Of a stretch of DNA of 55,805 nt, positions 39,449 to 46,811 are shown piece after piece. Under the pieces are notes generated by a model that worked only from the letters and a program-made list of their open reading frames with translations, was not told where the DNA came from and searched no databases. Origin of the DNA: Thermotogae bacterium. GTDB taxonomy: Bacteria > Hydrothermota > Hydrothermia > LBFQ01. The stretch is taken from the NCBI GenBank assembly GCA_013153965.1, contig JAADDJ010000014.1, positions 1-55,805 of the forward strand. The letters run 5' to 3'. A program made the position numbers and the translations under genes. Position 1 is the first letter of the stretch. Each line of letters opens with the position of its first letter.

Positions 39449-40507
39449 TTGGCACTGGCGGTTAAGTTAGTACTTATCGTCTTCTTCTTCGTGGCGTCCG
39501 CCATCATATCGGGATCGGAGGTGGCGTACTTCAGTCGCAAGTCCCCGAGCCGGCTGGCGCAGGTGAAGGCCTTCGGGTTGTTGGCCACCATATTGCTCCT
39601 CAACAACGTGTCCAACTCCTACCTCTCCTCGCTGGTCGCCGACGTCCTCCCGGCCTCCGACCTCTTCGTGGCTCTGGGGCTATCGGTAGCCATCACCGTA
39701 TTCTCCGAGCTTCTACCCAAGCGGTTGGCCATGAGCCATCCCCACCTGTTCGTGAAGATAACCGAGTTCATATACGAGCCTCTGGCCACTGTCCTATCAA
39801 TCCTGAAGATAAGGGTTGAGGCGGATACGACCAAGATTACCACCTACGCCGTCATGGAGGCCGTGGTAGATGCCATCCAGAACTCCGAGATGACCCCCGA
39901 GGAGCGCCTGAACATCGCCAAGATCCTCTACGCCATACATGCGAAGGGCTACACCCTCCTCTATCCCATATCCGAGAGTCCCATCCTCCGCTTTGAGATG
40001 TCCGTGAGGGAGGCTCTGGAGCTGCTGGAGAGGGAGAATTACGATAGGGATTGGGTCCCCGTCTATCACATTGACCCCAACTTCATCACCCACATGGTGC
40101 ATGTTGAGACCCTAAGGAAAGCCTCCCCCGATGAGCCTATAATGGACCTACCGATGGATCAAGCCCGCTACTTTCCGCTTCTGGGCAGCTTCACGCGGAT
40201 CCTTAACATCGTGGAGGATGTGGGCCATCTGGTTCTCATAGACGAGTACGGGAACTCCCGCGGCTTCTCCTACCGGAAGGACGTTGAGCTGTGGATGCTC
40301 TCCGCGGGCGACGTTCTGCCCATGAGGACCTCCCTCCTTGAGCTCTACATAATAACGGGGAGGGAGCTCGGACCTATAAACTGGGACCTCGCGGATCTCT
40401 TCCAGTTCTTCCTCGGCAGGAGCGCCGAGGATGGCGACAGCATAATAGTGCAGGATGTCAAGCTCACGGTCGTGAGGGACATCTTCGTTAAGGTTGAGAT
40501 ACTATGA
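39449..40507 (+). CDS. CNNM-type (DUF21) membrane protein with a degenerate C-terminal region
   Basis: 352 residues. Three to four hydrophobic segments in the first 130 residues with SGSEVAYFSRK after the first and FSELLPKRLAMSHPHLFVKI, the DUF21/CNNM signature in the same positions as the shorter relative at 20861-21571. Then a helical region and two CBS-like stretches (MSVREALELLERENYDRDWVPVYHI; SFTRILNIVEDVGHLVLIDEYGNSRGF). No CorC/HlyC domain is recognisable. Possibly a divalent-cation transporter, which is inferred only from the family. The start is TTG at 39449, three bases after the tatD stop. Its end overlaps the ABC gene by six bases. Confidence 0.75.
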   Translation: MALAVKLVLIVFFFVASAIISGSEVAYFSRKSPSRLAQVKAFGLLATILLLNNVSNSYLSSLVADVLPASDLFVALGLSVAITVFSELLPKRLAMSHPHLFVKITEFIYEPLATVLSILKIRVEADTTKITTYAVMEAVVDAIQNSEMTPEERLNIAKILYAIHAKGYTLLYPISESPILRFEMSVREALELLERENYDRDWVPVYHIDPNFITHMVHVETLRKASPDEPIMDLPMDQARYFPLLGSFTRILNIVEDVGHLVLIDEYGNSRGFSYRKDVELWMLSAGDVLPMRTSLLELYIITGRELGPINWDLADLFQFFLGRSAEDGDSIIVQDVKLTVVRDIFVKVEIL

Positions 40508-42220
40508 GAAGTCGTCCATGAGGGACGAGTACTGGGGACAGGAGACGGCCAAACTCTCGTGGGAGCCGTCGCAGACCACCTCTCCCCCCTCTATCACCAC
40601 CACCCGCTTCCCCCAAAGGGCCGTACTCCTCTTGTGGGCCGCCACCACCAGAGTTATATCGGGGAACGACTCAAGTAGATCCTTCAGGGCAGCCTCGCTG
40701 CGGGAGTCAAGGGCGCTCGTAGGCTCATCCATGAGCAGGAGGGAGGGCCTTCGGGCTAAGACCCGCAGGATGCCTATCCTCTGCTTCTCCCCTCCTGACA
40801 GGGCATCCTTGAGATTCACTATCGGCTCATCCATCCTGCCCGCCAGATGGTCCAGATGGAGTCTGTCCAGCCATTCCCAAGGGGTGCCGAATAGATTCTC
40901 CCTGAGCGTCCCATCAAAGATGTAGGTCTCCTGCGGCACGTACCCCACCACGTTCCGCCACCTGGTGAGATCATACTCGTAGAGGGATACGCCGTCAAGG
41001 AGGACCTCGCCTCGGCTCGGCCGTACGAAACCCGCCAGAAGGTCAAGTAGGGTACTCTTGCCCGCCCCGGACCTACCGATGACCGCCACCCGCTCACCCC
41101 TGAGTATGCGAAGGTGGGGAACGCGCAGGATCACCTTGTCCCCCACCGACACCTCAACGTCCCTCAACTCCAGAGTCCTCCAATTCGTGGGATCCCGGTC
41201 CCCCCAACGCTCCTGCGGGAGCTCCATCAGGTACCTCAGCCTCTCGTACGACGAGCGTGCGGTGTTAATGTATGCCAGACTCTGGAAGATCAGCTTCAGG
41301 GGGCGTATCATGGAGAGGGAGGCCGCGAGGAATACGATGAAGGCGTCCGGTTGGACCAGACGGGCCTTGAAGATGAAGTATCCGGCCAGAAACAGGATTA
41401 GGGCAGCACTCAAGCCGACCAGAGTCTCGGAGAATATGGGGGCGAGAGCCGCCGAGAACTCCAACTTGACGAACTGCACGTAGAGACGATGGGAATGCTC
41501 AAGGAATCTCCTTATCGCCGTATTCACGGCGTTTAGGGACTTTATGACCTTCACCCCCTCCAAGCTCTTTGACAGGTACGCGGAGAGGTCCCCGAGGGAT
41601 CTAAGGGCCTTGTTGGCCCTCCGCTTCACCACCCTTGAGACCGCCCACCCGAGGAGCGAGGCCACGACCAGTATTCCCCACGCGAAGGCGCTCAACACGG
41701 GGGCGGACGTCAGGGCCAGAGTGGCGAAGACGGCCAAGTTGAATCCCTCGCCCAGCAGGGCCCCTATCCCATCCCTTACGGCCAGCTTTATGTACTGTAT
41801 CTCCCCCGTCAGCCGGGAGACCAGATCCCCCACCCTCATATCCCTCAAGGAGGAGATGCTGGCCCGCATCACCGACGCGAAGACCCTCTCCCGCAGGTCC
41901 CGGGCGACGCTCTCCATAAGGGCCAGTATGCTGAACTTCTTGACCGAATTGACGACCATCTTGGCCAGAAATATGCCCGCGACGAAGAAGGAGAGGTTGC
42001 GTAGAGCCTCGTACTTATCCTGAAGGAGGATGTAGCCCTCAAGGAATCTCTCAATGGGCTTGAGGGCCGGCACCAGAGTGGCCTCCGCCGTGCTCCCGAC
42101 GAGGACCCGAAGGATTATGGGCAGAATAGAGAGCGACAGCCCCTCCACCCCGGCGTAGAGGAGGCTGAAGAGAGCGTAGAGGGTCAGCAGGAGGACGTAG
42201 CGTCTCAGGCTCTGGCGCAT
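40502..42220 (-). CDS. ABC transporter, fused permease and ATPase (exporter type)
   Basis: 572 residues from ATG 42220. Membrane domain about 1-325 with six hydrophobic helices and the coupling region around EGVKVIKSLNA; ATPase domain with Walker A GRSGAGKST at 382-390, Q-loop GYVPQETYIFDGTLRENLFG, signature LSGGEKQ at 474-480 and Walker B LLLMDEPTSALD. Half-transporter, so it must dimerise; lipid or lipid-linked sugar export is plausible given the glycosyltransferase overlapping its start by 16 bases, but unproven. A longer frame to 42334 runs into that gene and is not needed. Confidence 0.9.
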   Translation of the reverse strand: MRQSLRRYVLLLTLYALFSLLYAGVEGLSLSILPIILRVLVGSTAEATLVPALKPIERFLEGYILLQDKYEALRNLSFFVAGIFLAKMVVNSVKKFSILALMESVARDLRERVFASVMRASISSLRDMRVGDLVSRLTGEIQYIKLAVRDGIGALLGEGFNLAVFATLALTSAPVLSAFAWGILVVASLLGWAVSRVVKRRANKALRSLGDLSAYLSKSLEGVKVIKSLNAVNTAIRRFLEHSHRLYVQFVKLEFSAALAPIFSETLVGLSAALILFLAGYFIFKARLVQPDAFIVFLAASLSMIRPLKLIFQSLAYINTARSSYERLRYLMELPQERWGDRDPTNWRTLELRDVEVSVGDKVILRVPHLRILRGERVAVIGRSGAGKSTLLDLLAGFVRPSRGEVLLDGVSLYEYDLTRWRNVVGYVPQETYIFDGTLRENLFGTPWEWLDRLHLDHLAGRMDEPIVNLKDALSGGEKQRIGILRVLARRPSLLLMDEPTSALDSRSEAALKDLLESFPDITLVVAAHKRSTALWGKRVVVIEGGEVVCDGSHESLAVSCPQYSSLMDDFS

Positions 42221-42873
42221 ATCAACTCGGCGGCCAAACTCACAGCGCGCGCCACATCCCGAATCGGATCTATGAAGGATTTGGACGAGGGAACGACCGT
42301 TATGGGGACGAAGGCCACCCTGAATCCCATCCACAGGGCCTTCACCAGAAGCTCCGACTCCATATCGTAGCGGCTCCGCCTCAACCTCACCGCCCGCAGA
42401 ACGTGGGTACCTATCAGACGGAAACCCGACTGGCTGTCCTCAACCCTGCGTCCCACCATGACGGATATGAAGGTGGATGTGATGCGGTTGGATAGCCTCC
42501 GATGGAGGGGCATCCGCCCCATTTCGCTCCTCCTTGAGCCCACGACCATATCGTAGTGGGGAATCATCTTAAGGAAGGCGGGGTAGAACTCGGCCGGATG
42601 TTGGCCATCGGCGTCCGCCGTGAGGACGTAGTCGTACCCCCTGCGGAGGATCTCGGCGAATCCCGTACGAAGGGCCGCCCCCTTTCCCCTGTTCCTCTCG
42701 TGCTTGAGGAGGTTGAAGCCGAAGCGCTCCCTCAACCCTTCCAACCCTCCCGCGCTTGAGCCGTCATCCACCACGAAGATATCCCCACCGCCAAAAAATC
42801 TTAGGTAGTCGCGCAGAACCCCCTCTATCTCGGGAACGCAGTTATAGCACGGCAGCAGAAGGGCGACCCTTAA
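42205..42873 (-). CDS. GT2-family glycosyltransferase (dolichyl-phosphate-mannose-synthase-like), non-canonical start
   Basis: 222 residues when extended to the codon TTA at 42873, which yields RVALLLPCYNCVPEIEG, the usual first strand of a GT-A fold, then IFVVDDGSSAGG, NRGKGAALRTGF, TADADGQHPAEF (the DXD-type Asp residues) and GSRRSEMGRMPLHRRLSN. The first canonical start is GTG at 42774 (or 42777), which would delete the whole first strand and helix. TTA overlaps the speD stop as TTAA. Likely acceptor is a polyprenyl phosphate or lipid. The ABC exporter start overlaps its end. Confidence 0.75.
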   Translation of the reverse strand, partial: LRVALLLPCYNCVPEIEGVLRDYLRFFGGGDIFVVDDGSSAGGLEGLRERFGFNLLKHERNRGKGAALRTGFAEILRRGYDYVLTADADGQHPAEFYPAFLKMIPHYDMVVGSRRSEMGRMPLHRRLSNRITSTFISVMVGRRVEDSQSGFRLIGTHVLRAVRLRRSRYDMESELLVKALWMGFRVAFVPITVVPSSKSFIDPIRDVARAVSLAAELICARA

Positions 42874-43295
42874 GTCCTTTTGGATATCTCCTCCCAGGTG
42901 GTTAGGGTGTGGTAGTATATGTGGTCCCCGTCATGGACCCCTCGGGTGATCTCGGTTATATGAACGTGCTGGGCCTTAAACATCCTAACGGCGTAATCAA
43001 CGGCCTTCTCCGGCAGGGCGTTCTCACCGCAGGTGTATATGTCTATGGCGGCGTATCCCACCTCCGGCCACGTGTGTATGGAGATGTGGGACTCGGCTAT
43101 GACTATGACGCCGCTGACGCCGTTGGGATGGAACCTGTGGAAGGAGACCGACCATATCTGAACGTTGGCCTCCTTCGCGGCCTCTACGAGGATGTCCTGC
43201 ACCTTCTCCACGTTCCCTAAGATCTCGGGGTCGCACCCCGAAGCCTCCACGATGTAGTGCTCCCCGATGGTCGTGTGCTTCAGTTCCTTCTCCAA
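42870..43295 (-). CDS. speD: S-adenosylmethionine decarboxylase proenzyme
   Basis: Makes decarboxylated AdoMet, the aminopropyl donor for spermidine. 141 residues from TTG 43295, small Thermotoga/archaeal form. Autocleavage is expected between Glu68 and Ser69 in AESHISIHTWPE, giving the pyruvoyl Ser69; His74 and Cys89 (IDIYTCG) are the usual helpers. The TTG is preceded by AAGGAGGT at a six-base gap; longer frames run back into tRNA-Leu and are rejected. No TANAAT is seen just upstream, so the gene may be read from the tRNA-Leu promoter or from an unseen one. speE is not in the window. Confidence 0.95.
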   Translation of the reverse strand: MEKELKHTTIGEHYIVEASGCDPEILGNVEKVQDILVEAAKEANVQIWSVSFHRFHPNGVSGVIVIAESHISIHTWPEVGYAAIDIYTCGENALPEKAVDYAVRMFKAQHVHITEITRGVHDGDHIYYHTLTTWEEISKRT

Positions 43296-43301
43296 TTCTC
43301 T

Positions 43302-43309
43302 ACCTCCTT
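43302..43309 (-). promoter_or_regulatory. Shine-Dalgarno that fixes the speD TTG start
   Basis: AAGGAGGT, six bases (AGAGAA) before the TTG at 43295. Confidence 0.8.
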
Positions 43310-43346
43310 TTGTTTTCCCCACCCGCAGAGCGAGTAAGGTACCATC

Positions 43347-43368
43347 GGGGCGGCCCCCCGGTCGCCCC
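43347..43368 (-). other. GC-rich hairpin in the speD leader
   Basis: Minus strand: GGGGCG, ten-base loop, CGCCCC, located between tRNA-Leu and speD. It is not followed by T residues, so it is not a standard terminator. It could be an attenuation or processing structure. Confidence 0.4.
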
Positions 43369-43383
43369 TCCGGATAAAAAAAG

Positions 43384-43467
43384 TGCCGGGGGCGGGACTT
43401 GAACCCGCACGGGCCGAAGCCCACATGGCCCTCAACCATGCGCGTCTGCCAATTCCGCCACCCCGGC
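43384..43467 (-). tRNA. tRNA-Leu (anticodon GAG)
   Basis: 84 bases with A73; CCA not encoded. Acceptor GCCGGGG paired with CCCCGGC, D arm GGCGGAATTGGCAGACGC, anticodon arm CATGG-TTGAGGG-CCATG, long variable arm TGGGCTTCGGCCC typical of class II tRNA-Leu, T arm GCGGGTTCAAGTCCCGC. A73 is followed by C and seven Ts, as after tRNA(CAU). Confidence 0.96.
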
Positions 43468-43481
43468 GGCGCGAAGAAGAT

Positions 43482-43487
43482 ATTTTA
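43482..43487 (-). promoter_or_regulatory. -10 element of tRNA-Leu
   Basis: TAAAAT about 14 bases before the tRNA 5' end at 43467. Confidence 0.6.
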
Positions 43488-43503
43488 AGGCTGAAACCTC
43501 CCC

Positions 43504-44103
43504 TCATATGCCCACCAGAGAGTACATCAGGATGTTTATGCCCATCCTGACGGCCTCCTCCCGAATCTCGGGCGGGTCCCCGTAGCGGTCGGTCCAGCCG
43601 TCCGACACGTTTGAGTTCCAAGTGTAGAAGAGGACGAGCCTACCCTTCACGAATATGCCGTAGGCCTTCGGGGGACCGGGATAATGCTCATGCACCTTCG
43701 GAAGCCTCACGTCGTAGAAGATGTGAAATATCGGATGCTCGGGGGGAATCTCCACCAGATCGTAGTCGGGAAAGACCTTCCTTATCTCCCGACGGAAATG
43801 CTCGTCAAGGCCGTAGTCGTCATCTACGTACAGGAAACCCCCGTTCATGAGGTAGCGGCGGAGATTCTCGGCGTCGGCCTTGGAGAAATGTACGTTCCCG
43901 TGTCCCGTCATGAAGAGCATCGGGTACTCATAGACCTCACTTGAGGAGGGACGGACGACGTAGGGGAGCGTGTCAAACACGGGCGACACCCTGCTGTTGA
44001 AGGCCTTGGTTATGTTGGGAAGTATCTCGGGGTCGTTATACCAGTCCCCGCCCCCCTCGTACTGTAGACGGGCCACCTTCAGAAGCGAGAGGAGCAGGAG
44101 CAT
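43504..44103 (-). CDS. DUF4159-domain protein
   Basis: 199 residues. The domain begins at residue 11: ARLQYEGGGDWYNDPEILPN is the characteristic DUF4159 start, followed by EYPMLFMTGHGNVHFS, LRRYLMNGGFLYVDDDYG and IPPEHPIFHIFY. Only MLLLLSLLKV precedes it, whereas relatives I recall have a full signal peptide. The fold is flavodoxin/GATase-like; function unknown, usually exported or membrane-linked. The ATG starts on the base after the M20 peptidase stop, so it is the second gene of that operon. Confidence 0.85.
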   Translation of the reverse strand: MLLLLSLLKVARLQYEGGGDWYNDPEILPNITKAFNSRVSPVFDTLPYVVRPSSSEVYEYPMLFMTGHGNVHFSKADAENLRRYLMNGGFLYVDDDYGLDEHFRREIRKVFPDYDLVEIPPEHPIFHIFYDVRLPKVHEHYPGPPKAYGIFVKGRLVLFYTWNSNVSDGWTDRYGDPPEIREEAVRMGINILMYSLVGI

Positions 44104-45198
44104 CTACCCCACCCTCTCAACGAAGGTCCGGAAGATCCGGTAGAGCTTCTCCAGCGAGGGGATGCTCACCCACTCGTTGCTCCCGTGTATGTCTCCACCC
44201 TCGGGGTATATCATCATCACGGGGATGCCCTTCTTGGCGAAGAATCGTCCATCCGTGGCCCCGTGGGTCTTGCCGAATCTCACCTCGCCGAGGACCTCCC
44301 GTACGCTCTCTATGAAGGCCTTTGAGATGGGATGCTCAAGGTCAGTTGAGAAGGGCTCACCGTCCGAGAGGAACTCCACCTTCGCCCCGTACTTCTTCGC
44401 CAGATATCTGACCACGCTCTTCGCCTCCTCCAACGTGTAGGGGGGCACGAAGCGGAAATCCAACTCTATACGAGCGTTGGGCGGCACCTGATTGACCTTG
44501 TTCCCCCCGACGAACCTGCCCAACGTCAGGGTGTTGTGCCAATGCTCGGGATCGTCGGAGTCGTACAGGAGCGATGCCCTCGCCTCCCCGTAGAAGGCTA
44601 TCGCCTTCTCTATGGCGCTCTCACCGAGCCAAGGCATGGAGCCGTGGGCGGGCTTTCCGGAGAATTCAACGGCGAAGTGCAAGGCCCCCTTCTCGTCGGT
44701 TATGATGTGGAAGTTCTCGCCCGAATCGGGGATGACGGCGAAGTCCGAGGAGTACCCCTCCTCCTCCAGCAGGTACCTCACGCCGTTCTGGCTACCTATC
44801 TCCTCGTCCGTCGTCAGCATAAGGGCTATGTCGTACTCGCTACCCTCCTCGGCGAGATCCTTGAAGAGCTTCATCATCACGGCGCAGGGGCCCTTCATAT
44901 CCAAGGCTCCCCTGCCGTATATCTTGCCGTCCTCCTCCCGCGCGATGAACTGCTCCATGTCCGCCGGCACCACGTCCAGATGACCGGCGAATATCACCTT
45001 GAAGTGCCTGTCCCTGTTGCTCTTTTTGAAGCTGGCCACGAGGGAAGGTTTCTCGTTGCGGAGGAATCGGTCTATACGGAGGTTGGGATGCTCCAGATAC
45101 TTCTCGGCGTAGTTTATGATGGCTATGAGCTGGTCCGTCCGCTCGGCTACGCTCTCAAACTGGATAAGCGTCTTCAGAAGGCTCCTAAGGGAATCCAT
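44104..45198 (-). CDS. M20-family metallopeptidase (ArgE/DapE/carboxypeptidase type)
   Basis: 364 residues. Zinc ligands and catalytic residues in order: His73 and Asp75 (AGHLDVVPAD), Asp100 (GRGALDMKG), Glu132-Glu133 (TTDEEIGS), Asp157 region (VIPDSGE) and a C-terminal His (GGDIHGSNEWV). A dimerisation domain with GKPAHGSMPW lies in the middle. ArgE, DapE and dipeptidase functions cannot be separated by eye. Operon with the DUF4159 gene. ATG at 45198 after TAGAAT (45208-45213). Divergent from the ribosomal-protein operon. Confidence 0.88.
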   Translation of the reverse strand: MDSLRSLLKTLIQFESVAERTDQLIAIINYAEKYLEHPNLRIDRFLRNEKPSLVASFKKSNRDRHFKVIFAGHLDVVPADMEQFIAREEDGKIYGRGALDMKGPCAVMMKLFKDLAEEGSEYDIALMLTTDEEIGSQNGVRYLLEEEGYSSDFAVIPDSGENFHIITDEKGALHFAVEFSGKPAHGSMPWLGESAIEKAIAFYGEARASLLYDSDDPEHWHNTLTLGRFVGGNKVNQVPPNARIELDFRFVPPYTLEEAKSVVRYLAKKYGAKVEFLSDGEPFSTDLEHPISKAFIESVREVLGEVRFGKTHGATDGRFFAKKGIPVMMIYPEGGDIHGSNEWVSIPSLEKLYRIFRTFVERVG

Positions 45199-45207
45199 GG
45201 GTAATGT

Positions 45208-45213
45208 ATTCTA
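45208..45213 (-). promoter_or_regulatory. -10 element of the M20-DUF4159 operon
   Basis: TAGAAT with a nine-base gap (ACATTACCC) to the ATG at 45198. Confidence 0.7.
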
Positions 45214-45251
45214 TGGTCGTACCTTGCGGTGAAAAGGCGGCGAATCACCAG

Positions 45252-45257
45252 TATAAT
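45252..45257 (+). promoter_or_regulatory. -10 element of the rpmJ-rplQ operon
   Basis: TATAAT, eight bases (ACCCGCTT) before the rpmJ ATG. The transcript of a ribosomal operon would thus begin without a leader. Confidence 0.75.
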
Positions 45258-45265
45258 ACCCGCTT

Positions 45266-45382
45266 ATGAAAGTCCAGTCGTCGGTAAAGAAGAGGTGTGC
45301 GTACTGCAAGATAGTACGACGGAAGGGGCGCGTTTATGTAATCTGCAGCAAGAACCCGAAGCACAAGCAGAGACAGGGTTAA
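45266..45382 (+). CDS. rpmJ: 50S ribosomal protein L36
   Basis: 38 residues. Zinc-binding form with Cys11, Cys14, Cys27 and His33 (CAYC...[12 protein letters not shown]), basic throughout. First gene of the alpha-operon segment; infA and secY, which often precede it, are not present. The start is set by the eight-base spacing from the -10. Confidence 0.97.
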   Translation: MKVQSSVKKRCAYCKIVRRKGRVYVICSKNPKHKQRQG

Positions 45383-45397
45383 AAGAAAGGAGGGAAA

Positions 45398-45781
45398 ATG
45401 GCCAGAATAGCCGGAGTTGACATTCCGCGAGATAAACCCGTGTGGGTGGCGCTCGGATACATATACGGTATAGGTCCGAGCTTGGCCATGAAGATATTGG
45501 CCAGCACGGGGATAGATCCCTTCAAGAGGGCCAGAGAGCTCACGGACGACGAGGTCACTCGTCTCCGTGCGGAGATGGAGAAGTACAAGGTTGAGGGAAC
45601 GCTGAGAGCCGAGGTGCAGCGCAACATCAAGCGTCTGATAGACATCGGCTCCTACCGGGGCATGCGCCACAAGCTGGGGCTACCCGTGAGGGGACAGAGG
45701 ACCCGCCACAACGCCCGCACGCGTAAAGGTCCCAGGGGCAACATCTTCGCCCGCCTCAAGAAGAAGAAGCAGGGAGGCTAA
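45398..45781 (+). CDS. rpsM: 30S ribosomal protein S13
   Basis: 127 residues. [26 protein letters not shown] is the S13 N-terminus in two pieces, and [25 protein letters not shown] is the conserved basic C-terminal region that contacts tRNA and S19 at the head of the small subunit. An AAAGGAGGG lies just before the ATG. Followed by rpsK after two bases. Confidence 0.98.
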   Translation: MARIAGVDIPRDKPVWVALGYIYGIGPSLAMKILASTGIDPFKRARELTDDEVTRLRAEMEKYKVEGTLRAEVQRNIKRLIDIGSYRGMRHKLGLPVRGQRTRHNARTRKGPRGNIFARLKKKKQGG

Positions 45782-45783
45782 GG

Positions 45784-46170
45784 ATGGCCAGAAGACGCAC
45801 CACCAAGAAGAAGAGCAAGAAGGCGCCCGCGGAGGGCATCGTGTATATCCAATCCACCTTCAACAACACCATCGTCACCATCACCGACCTTCAGGGCAAC
45901 ACCATAACGTGGGCTTCCGGTGGGACCGTGGGTTTCTCGGGCACCCGTAAGAGTACTCCCTTCGCCGCGTCCAAGGCCGCCGAGGAGGCTGCGAGGGAGG
46001 TGAAGAAGATGGGTATGGAGCGGGTTGAGATACGCGTCAAGGGAGCCGGTCCCGGAAGGGAGGCGGCCATAAGGTCCATAGCCGCGGCGGGTTTGGACGT
46101 TATAGCGATCGTGGATATCACTCCCATTCCGCACAACGGGGTAAGGCCACCTAAGAAGAGGTCTGTGTGA
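45784..46170 (+). CDS. rpsK: 30S ribosomal protein S11
   Basis: 128 residues. Signature blocks [25 protein letters not shown]-like [18 protein letters not shown] and [15 protein letters not shown], ending in [17 protein letters not shown]. Forms part of the platform of the small subunit near the mRNA exit. The two-base gap to rpsM and one base to rpsD indicate tight coupling. The N-terminus is lysine-rich. Confidence 0.98.
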   Translation: MARRRTTKKKSKKAPAEGIVYIQSTFNNTIVTITDLQGNTITWASGGTVGFSGTRKSTPFAASKAAEEAAREVKKMGMERVEIRVKGAGPGREAAIRSIAAAGLDVIAIVDITPIPHNGVRPPKKRSV

Positions 46171-46171
46171 T

Positions 46172-46798
46172 ATGGCGAGATACACCGGTCCGGTATGCAG
46201 GCTCTGCAGGAGAAGCGGCGAGAAGCTTTACCTCAAGGGGGAGAAGTGCTTCACCAGCAAATGCCCCTTTGAGAGGAGACCCTACCCTCCCGGACAGCAC
46301 GGCCTGACCCGCAAGTCCTCCAAGATGTCCATCTACGGCCAGCAGCTGCGCGAGAAGCAGAAGGTCAAGTGGATGTACGGGATGCTTGAGTCCCAGTTCA
46401 AACGTTTCTTCCGCATAGCAGCCGACATGCCCGGCGACACGGGGGAGAACTTCCTCTCGCTCTTGGAGCGCCGCCTTGACAACGTCGTATATAGGGCGGG
46501 CTTCGCCAAGAGCCGTCGTCAGGCCCGCCAGATAGTGCGCCACGGGCACGTGAAGGTGAATGGCCACAAGGTGGATATACCCTCCTACATCGTGAAGGTG
46601 GGGGACGTGATAGAGATAGCCGAGCACTTCAAGAACAACCGTGAGATTCAGGAGGCCGTGGCCCTAAAGCGCACCCCTCCGACGTGGTTGGAGGTGGATA
46701 GCAACAACCTGACCGCCAAGGTATCCCGTCTGCCTCAGAGGGCCGACATCACCCATCCGATAAACGAGCGTCTGATAGTGGAGTTCTACTCCAGATAA
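46172..46798 (+). CDS. rpsD: 30S ribosomal protein S4, zinc-finger form
   Basis: 208 residues. Primary rRNA-binding protein of the small subunit and, in many bacteria, the translational repressor of this operon. Cys9, Cys12, Cys26 and Cys31 (C-X2-C-X13-C-X4-C) mark the zinc-binding C+ form. The S4 RNA-binding domain ([35 protein letters not shown]) is at about 97-135. Ends in LIVEFYSR. The stop codon is immediately followed by the rpoA Shine-Dalgarno. Confidence 0.98.
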   Translation: MARYTGPVCRLCRRSGEKLYLKGEKCFTSKCPFERRPYPPGQHGLTRKSSKMSIYGQQLREKQKVKWMYGMLESQFKRFFRIAADMPGDTGENFLSLLERRLDNVVYRAGFAKSRRQARQIVRHGHVKVNGHKVDIPSYIVKVGDVIEIAEHFKNNREIQEAVALKRTPPTWLEVDSNNLTAKVSRLPQRADITHPINERLIVEFYSR

Positions 46799-46804
46799 GG
46801 AGGT
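46797..46804 (+). promoter_or_regulatory. Shine-Dalgarno that fixes the rpoA start
   Basis: AAGGAGGT overlapping the rpsD stop, seven bases before the ATG at 46812. It rules out the GTG at 46803, which lies inside it. Confidence 0.8.
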
Positions 46805-46811
46805 GCTTTCC

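Noticed and set aside
42221..42334. Extended start of the ABC exporter at 42334
   Set aside because: The extra 38 residues are antisense-like, polar, and lie within the glycosyltransferase gene; ATG 42220 gives a normal exporter N-terminus.
43296..43439. Extended speD start at 43439
   Set aside because: The extension would be translated from the tRNA-Leu sequence; TTG 43295 has a strong SD and gives the normal family length.
46803..46811. GTG at 46803 as the rpoA start
   Set aside because: It lies within the AAGGAGGT site, which is ideally spaced for ATG 46812.
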